Assembly: GCA_030435675.1 (NCBI GenBank)
Contig: CM059625.1
Location: 16,058,001-16,122,000 of the forward strand
DNA length: 64,000 nucleotides
Reading direction: 5' to 3'
Origin: Steinernema hermaphroditum
Taxonomy: Eukaryota; Nematoda; Chromadorea; Rhabditida; Steinernematidae
Within the stretch, counting starts at the first letter, position 1; each line of letters begins with the position of its first letter. The notes below the pieces were generated by a model that saw only the letters and a program-made list of their open reading frames with translations, made no database searches and was not told the DNA's origin. Positions 58,872-64,000 of the stretch are shown here, one piece after another. A program made the translations under genes and the position numbers.

Positions 58872-59798
58872 ATGGACACCGTTCCGTTCAAATTCGTAGA
58901 TGCTGTAGTGCAGTTTTTTAACAAACACACGTTGAATCATTTGGCGAAAACTGTCAGTTACAGTATTTGGAAGGAAGCGATCGACCTGCACTCCCAAAAC
59001 CGTCGGTATTATGACCTGTACATAGACGAGAAAGAAGATCAGTTCGTTATCACAATTCATCATCATCAATTGGACGAATACATGGTCATGCAGGAGCTAC
59101 AACAAGCGGATCAACGTTTTCTTCGTTTCCGGTCAGTGTCCTGCAACTCCATAATGTATTTGGCAGAACACACGCTAGTATTGCAAAAGGAAGATCACGA
59201 TCAACTTGGAAAAATACTCTCACCGCAGTTCGTTGATCCATATGCAAAATTTTCTACGTCATCAAGACTTTGTGAGACGATGAATAGATGTCTCTTCAGA
59301 AGGGTATATTTTCATCAGCTCCGTCTATCCTACGATGGCACAGCATCCGAAGAGTTTTTGAAGGACCATATCGACAACAACCCGAATCTTCATGGGCTCT
59401 GGCTATTTCGAAGATGGCCTGAAGCCATTCAGCCTTACCTTAGGAAGTACATTTTAAAAACGGGCATGCAAATATATATCATGTATGAATATCTGCAGCT
59501 CAACAGCGAACTCTTAGGTCAAATTATCAAGACGTGGAAAGAGACCGCATATTATCAATGTACTGTAATGTATGGAGCGCCTAAAGAAGTCATCGACAAC
59601 GCAATGCCGTTTTTGAATACGATGCACCTGTTGGACGATGGGAACGGAGGACGAACGTTCTACCTCAAACATGAAACACGCAAATCCGTGGCTGCATATG
59701 ACATATTGCACACATTGACAATAGCACTATTCTACATCCACGATTTCTGTGGATCTGCGGACTGCTATAAGTGCGAACGCTATTGGCCAACGCAGTAA
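58872..59798 (+). CDS. Nematode F-box-like family protein, member 2
   Basis: A single uninterrupted exon of 308 residues starts MDTVPFKFVDAVVQFF. An upstream in-frame ATG at 58809 would add 21 residues, but the MDxVP opening is the family start. The first 45 residues (to YSIWKEAIDLHSQN) are a degenerate F-box-like helix set. The rest is a variable region typical of this nematode family, with a C-terminal DCYKCERYW motif. An SCF ubiquitin-ligase adaptor role is inferred from family behaviour only. Member 1 at 47661 has the same length and opening but low identity, so the pair is old. AATAAA at 59852 follows the stop by about 55 nt. Confidence 0.8.
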   Translation: MDTVPFKFVDAVVQFFNKHTLNHLAKTVSYSIWKEAIDLHSQNRRYYDLYIDEKEDQFVITIHHHQLDEYMVMQELQQADQRFLRFRSVSCNSIMYLAEHTLVLQKEDHDQLGKILSPQFVDPYAKFSTSSRLCETMNRCLFRRVYFHQLRLSYDGTASEEFLKDHIDNNPNLHGLWLFRRWPEAIQPYLRKYILKTGMQIYIMYEYLQLNSELLGQIIKTWKETAYYQCTVMYGAPKEVIDNAMPFLNTMHLLDDGNGGRTFYLKHETRKSVAAYDILHTLTIALFYIHDFCGSADCYKCERYWPTQ

Positions 59799-59851
59799 TG
59801 CTATCGATGAGGCTTTCGCATCCACTTTTAACTCTCTCTGCATTTTCTGGT

Positions 59852-59857
59852 AATAAA
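59852..59857 (+). terminator. Polyadenylation signal AATAAA
   Basis: It lies 54 nt after the stop codon of the F-box-like gene ending at 59798. Confidence 0.6.
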
Positions 59858-60117
59858 ATTTTTGTCTTCGTGAATCGCTTGAATGACAAGACTTGACAGG
59901 TGAGGTAGTGGACGCGAACATAAAAAAATGAAGTGTGTCCGCCGAGAAATTTTAAAGGTGAGTTTGAAAAAAAGCAGCAGAATGGCGGGTAACCCTCCGC
60001 TACGAGGATAATTCTAAGTGTGGCGACTATGCGCTATGATCACCGCCTTCAGATAAAGTTGAAATGCTGGTGCTTTTATTAGAGTCATCGATAAAAAATA
60101 GCCGTAAATTCGTAAGT

Positions 60118-60195
60118 TCACATGTCTGAAAGCTGACCAGATGTGAATGATCTCCTGATGTGTTTCACATGAATCACGACAGCTTCAAACACATT
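60118..60195 (-). pseudogene. Duplicated terminal exon, paralogue of 55380-55457
   Basis: It is 78 nt long, exactly as at 55380, encoding NVFEAVVIHVKHIRRSF and stop, preceded by the same CATCTTGCAG-type acceptor and a GTGAGG donor 56 nt further upstream. The upstream sequence does not give a matching in-frame exon, so this is likely a duplicated fragment of a gene rather than a complete copy. Confidence 0.4.
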
Positions 60196-60259
60196 CTGCA
60201 AGATGTGAAACCGCGTACAGATCCACGGGTCGCTTTGTCTTATCCTCACCGCCTCCTAA

Positions 60260-60758
60260 GAGCCGAGCAATTATCGGGAAAAGCAAGCAACCCCATCAAC
60301 AACAATCAAGCAAAATCCTAACCGCCCCATGACAAGTTTCCGCGAAATGCCATAACAACGAGCTAACCTTAGAACACCTTCTGTTCTCCGAATCCAAAAG
60401 ACAATAAAACCCATATGAAGCCACCCTGATGCCTGCCTCCCGGACATCCAGCACGGAGACATCATAAGATCCAAGAACTTCAAATGGATCTTCTTGCGTC
60501 GAGCACCGGCACCTTTAACGCTCGCTTGGCACCGATAGCATTTGCTTGGGTACACGACCGACTAATAATCGACAAGGATATCATTCAACTCGTCGCGACT
60601 GCTATTCCAGCGCCATCCAGCCGACTGAGCTTTGCTCACAGGAGCACCGGTAGCATTTATCTGCCCTCCACGCTAGGACTGCGTTATCGCTGTCAAAATT
60701 CAGAATAGGAGGCACATCACTGGCAACACCATTTCGCCGTTAAATCGACTTACCACGC
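60260..60758. other. No supported gene
   Basis: Two overlapping frames on opposite strands, neither with recognisable features. Confidence 0.4.
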
Positions 60759-60893
60759 AAAGGGCGTTTATACTCTGCGCGACAGTCGCCTGGAGTATAA
60801 ACGCCCCTTGCCTGTCGCGCAGCTGTGCGACCGGTCGTCGCGCTGCGCGACACTGTTTGCTGTCGCATAGGTGTTTATACTCTGCGCGACAGC
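60759..60893. repeat. Palindromic GTTTATACTCTGCGCGACAG cluster
   Basis: CGTTTATACTCTGCGCGACAG at 60765-60785 and GTTTATACTCTGCGCGACAG at 60873-60892 are direct copies, and GAGTATAAACGCCCCTT (60793-60809) is the inverse of the first, forming a hairpin with 16-bp arms. CTGTCGCGCAG at 60811 is another inverse piece. This looks like nested ends of a small inverted-repeat element. Confidence 0.6.
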
Positions 60894-60980
60894 TTCGATC
60901 ACAGATATGACAGATATCTTGCTGTTTCATGATAAGATCTTGTGGAACTATCACTGCAATCATGATTATTGGGCAGCATG

Positions 60981-61189
60981 AACTTAGCGCGGATTTTTTT
61001 AGCGCGCGGAACTTAGCGCGCAGACCTTAGCGCGCGCGGAACATAGCGCGCGGAACTTAGCGCGCGAAATTTAGCGCGCCGAACTTAGCGCGCACGGAAC
61101 TTAGCGCGGCGAACTTAGCGCGCCGAACTTAGCGCGCAAGGAACTTAGCGCGTGGAACTTAGCGCGTGGAACTTAGCGCGCCGAACTTT
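60981..61189 (+). repeat. Minisatellite with GGAACTTAGCGCGC units
   Basis: About 14 tandem units of 11-16 bp share AACTTAGCGCG, with variation in the GC tail (GCGC, GCGTGG, GCGCCG, GCGCAAG). Each unit contains an alternating GC palindrome. Confidence 0.9.
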
Positions 61190-61286
61190 GGATCTCAGCA
61201 CATTTTAAGTCACGCTATGATGTAAAACGAGGTCGCACGTGGTCTTTCATTGATACGGCGATTGTCCACTCACTCTCTCGGTGTGT

Positions 61287-61551
61287 TTGGCGCCCCTTTT
61301 AGCACATCTACTGCAGCAGTCCTTTGAATAACAAACAACACGCCCTCACAAGGATCGTTAGCCTCAGCGCTGTGTGTTTTGAATCAACAATAAGACATAC
61401 AGATAGACGAACCTTCCCGTTTTCGACGATGATCATCGCCATGTCGACGACAGCGCGCTTTTTATCGTCGTCATTGGCGCCCTTTTTGGCACATCCCCTT
61501 TGAATAACAAACAACACGCCCTCACGAGGATCGTCAGCCTCAGCGCTGTGA
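61287..61551 (+). repeat. Direct duplication of about 80 bp
   Basis: Copy 1 (61287-61373) and copy 2 (61474-61551) share GGCGCCC...GCACATC...TTTGAATAACAAACAACACG...GCCTCAGCGCTGTG, with a 14-nt extra stretch in copy 1. It lies immediately upstream of the MULE gene and could be subterminal DNA of that element. Confidence 0.7.
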
Positions 61552-61614
61552 GTCACATTTGATCAAAATCTTCTTGGCGGTAACTTGTGTTTTCTTTTAG
61601 TCTATTGTCAAAAA

Positions 61615-63987
61615 ATGATGGAAATTGAACGCGTGAAGTCTAACTGTCGTTCTCGGAAGGCGCTTTTGGGAGCTGTCCCTGTTCCTATCAACCTTGAAGA
61701 AGTTCGCGAAAGTTTCACGGCGCCGAGATGGAACGACCGCTATTACATGTTCATCGCATTAAGAACGGCTAGAAAGAAACGCGCAAAAGAAGTCGACGAC
61801 GCTAAAAAAGTCACCGAAGCATGTAAACTTCGAATTGAAAAAGCTGAGATTCTGGTAACTTCTCGAAAGATAACATCAGAAAAGATATTTTAGCGTCTTG
61901 AATCTACTCGTCCGCCAGCTATTCCCTTACCTCCACCGCCAATCTTCCTCAATGAACGGCTGGTTGGATTATTTCAGAGGTAGTGCTCTCAACAAAACTC
62001 TCTTGAAATTAAGCTCGTTTTTCAGAATCCATACTTTGGCATGTGGTGCAGGAAGTAGCGATTCAGACGTTGACGTTCAAGAAATTCAAGGCGTTCAAGA
62101 CGAAGTTCTATTCTATGAATCGTCCACAAAAAGAACGCGCACAACTGAAAATGTGGGCACTGGAATCTTTTCATTTGACGATTTTTCTTACCGCGTCGAA
62201 CGGAAACTGAAGAAACGGCCTGAGTACTATTCGTGCCGGTGCATTGATCGCCATTGCAAGGGACGGGCGATCATCAACACCACAACCAAAAAAGGTTACA
62301 TACAACATGACCACAATCATCCACGAAATTATACCGACCTAGAGGTATGTGAATCTCGAAGTTTTTATTAGAATCTTAATTCACACTTCACTATAAAGGT
62401 TTAGATCAGAAAGTTCCGCGAAAAGTTTGAGCAAGAGGCACGGCAAGCCGCCACCAATCCAGCAACGTCGGATCGGTCTGTGAATCGGAACGTGATTACG
62501 GAACTGCGCAGTGATCTGTCCGACGAAGCAATTGCGAACATCCCCTCCAGCTCTTCATTTACGCGTTTTTTCCAGAAAAGACGCCAAAAAATCAGATCTT
62601 GCCTAGGTGATGCAGAGGCGAATATTGGTGATGCAAACCTTTTTGAAGTTCCCGACCGTTTTCGGAATTTTACCACAGAGTCGACTTCAGGTAAAATATA
62701 CGATATATGTATATTGTTAACAGTTTGCCTCTAATTTCAGAACAGTTTCTCATTGCAGACATTAACATTGCTGACAGAGGCCTCCGCGCATCTGTATTTA
62801 TGTCTTCCTTTGGATTGCGTTTGCTGGAAAAGTACCGTACTATAGCGTTTGATGGTACCTTCTCCATCGTACCTTCACACATGCTGCAACTATTCACGGT
62901 GCACGCATTTATCGATCCTACCGCTTCGTTACCTGTGGCATATGCTATTATGTCGTCAAAAACTACTGAACTCTATGAGTGAGTCAATTTTGAGCAAAAA
63001 AAAACATTACATTTCTTATTATTGCAGAATGGTCTTCAGAGAAATCGATGGATGTCTTCATCACGAGAAGCGTCCAACTCGTTCAATGTCGGATTTTGAG
63101 CGGGCAGCATTTACAGCAGCCAAGAACGTCTGGCCAGCAATCGACATAAGCTTATGCTCCTTTCATTTGGGACAAAGTCTACACCGGTTTATACAAAAAG
63201 AGCCGACTCTTCTGCAGCGCTATGCTAATGCTGACGACCGCGCTTCCATGCGATCCCTTCATTCGTTGACGTTTGTTCCAGTACAACACGTTTATTCCTA
63301 TTTTTGCCAATTGTGGGATGCAACATCAGGAATGGACACCTTGTTTCATTACTTTTTTAAGACGTACATCACAGCTCAAGGCGTGCCGAATGTACCAATC
63401 CGCCTTGGGCGACCAGGGTCTCATTCAGACCGTAATGAATTCACTGTTACCATAGATATACGCTTTTGCTTTTTAGGTTATGTTCGATCAGTACTTGTTC
63501 CCCAGTCCAGTCAGGGAGCACACTTTTTACCCGTGGAATGGAATTTAACGCAGCGATTATTGCAAAAGGACCCGAGGACCACCAATTCAATTGAAGCGTG
63601 GCACTCGATTATAAACACCTACCTTACGCCGAATCCGACAATGACCAACCTATTAGAATTGATCAAAAACGAGGAAAAAAAAGTCGTCAGGTGTATCGCG
63701 AGTTCACTATAAATCCCGCGAAGGTATGTTTTTGAAGTGTAATTGAGGGTTCTTTAAAGGTTCTTATTTAAAATCATTTTCATCGCTCCAAAAACGCACG
63801 TAACTACTACGCAAGAACTAATTAGCACACGCAATTGTATGCTTTATAGGGTCTTCGGCAGCTAGGGCCTCGACAAGAACGTTTACGCCATGAAGAACAG
63901 TTAGCAGCCCTCGTAAATGGTTTCTCGTTGAACGAGCTGGCGACTGACTACCTTCGCAAGGTTTCGTATCATCTCGCCTCCCCATGA
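61615..63987 (+). pseudogene. FLYWCH zinc-finger / MULE transposase gene, one frameshift
   Basis: Exons: 61615-61854, 61894-61979, 62026-62344, 62405-62690, 62741-62978, 63028-63723 and 63850-63987, phases consistent through exon 5. A FLYWCH-type finger lies at about 157-210 (Cys181, Cys186, His205, His207). The MULE RNase-H-like core has DGTF with Asp348, SDFE with Asp412, the CxxH pair Cys433/His436, and NSIEAWH, carrying the likely catalytic Glu, in exon 6. At an A8 run (63675-63682) the frame breaks and stops at 63710-63712 (617 residues). One extra A would restore the frame through an AAG/GTATGT donor into a last exon with the expected DYLRKVSYHL ending (667 residues). It may be a transposase copy recently inactivated, an assembly error, or a domesticated gene. 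Confidence 0.8.
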
Positions 63988-64000
63988 CGCATCAAGACTA

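Noticed and set aside
63418..63476. A 59-nt intron in MULE exon 6 (TTTTGCTTTTTAG acceptor)
   Set aside because: Splicing it shifts the frame into one that stops before the NSIEAWH motif, while the unspliced frame preserves the conserved domain.
1..64000. CRISPR arrays, rRNA genes, spliced-leader or common snRNA genes
   Set aside because: None seen. The tandem repeats present have no unique equal-length spacers, and no core motif of 5S, U6 or SL RNA was recognised.

Overview
The window looks like nuclear DNA of a nematode. Coding exons are small and separated by mostly 40-60 nt GT-AG introns with TTTCAG-type acceptors. Two genes have clear metazoan orthologues: a Pim/PRK kinase and a PTPDC1-type phosphatase. 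Transposon remnants resemble Caenorhabditis Tc3, short TTAGGC runs occur, and two genes belong to a nematode 'MDxxPxxFxxxVV' F-box-like family. A Steinernema-type genome is a guess from that last family; the genus cannot be proved from sequence alone.

Layout. 1-2554: two Tc3-like foldback elements; the first is cut by the window edge. 2560-7200: weakly supported exons and non-coding DNA. 7205-8975: complete four-exon Pim/PRK-like kinase on the minus strand. 8976-13084: GC-rich intergenic DNA with a hAT-type MITE carrying an exact 8-bp target duplication. 13085-13763: candidate small membrane protein (minus). 13764-41606: about 28 kb with no gene I can support, holding a MITE, a perfect hairpin and short repeats. 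41607-45888: nine-exon PTPDC1-like phosphatase (plus). Its seventh intron contains, antisense, a tRNA-Asp(GUC) gene split in the D-arm by a 140-bp hAT-type MITE. 45889-52980: an F-box-like gene (47661-48592), repeats, a secreted-protein fragment and a tRNA-like sequence. 52983-55651: several small candidate genes on the minus strand. 55795-57560: a third Tc3-like foldback element. 58872-59798: a second F-box-like gene with one long exon. 60118-61551: a duplicated terminal exon, GC-palindromic repeats and a GAACTTAGCGCGC minisatellite. 61615-63987: a FLYWCH plus MULE-transposase gene, almost intact but with a frameshift at an A8 run.

There is no operon or pathway logic: the window is a mixture of conserved single-copy genes, lineage-specific gene-family members and mobile DNA. 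The most distinctive structures are the MITE-split tRNA gene and the Tc3-like elements, which carry a DNA-binding-domain reading frame in each inverted arm but no catalytic domain. I found no CRISPR array, rRNA or viral gene.
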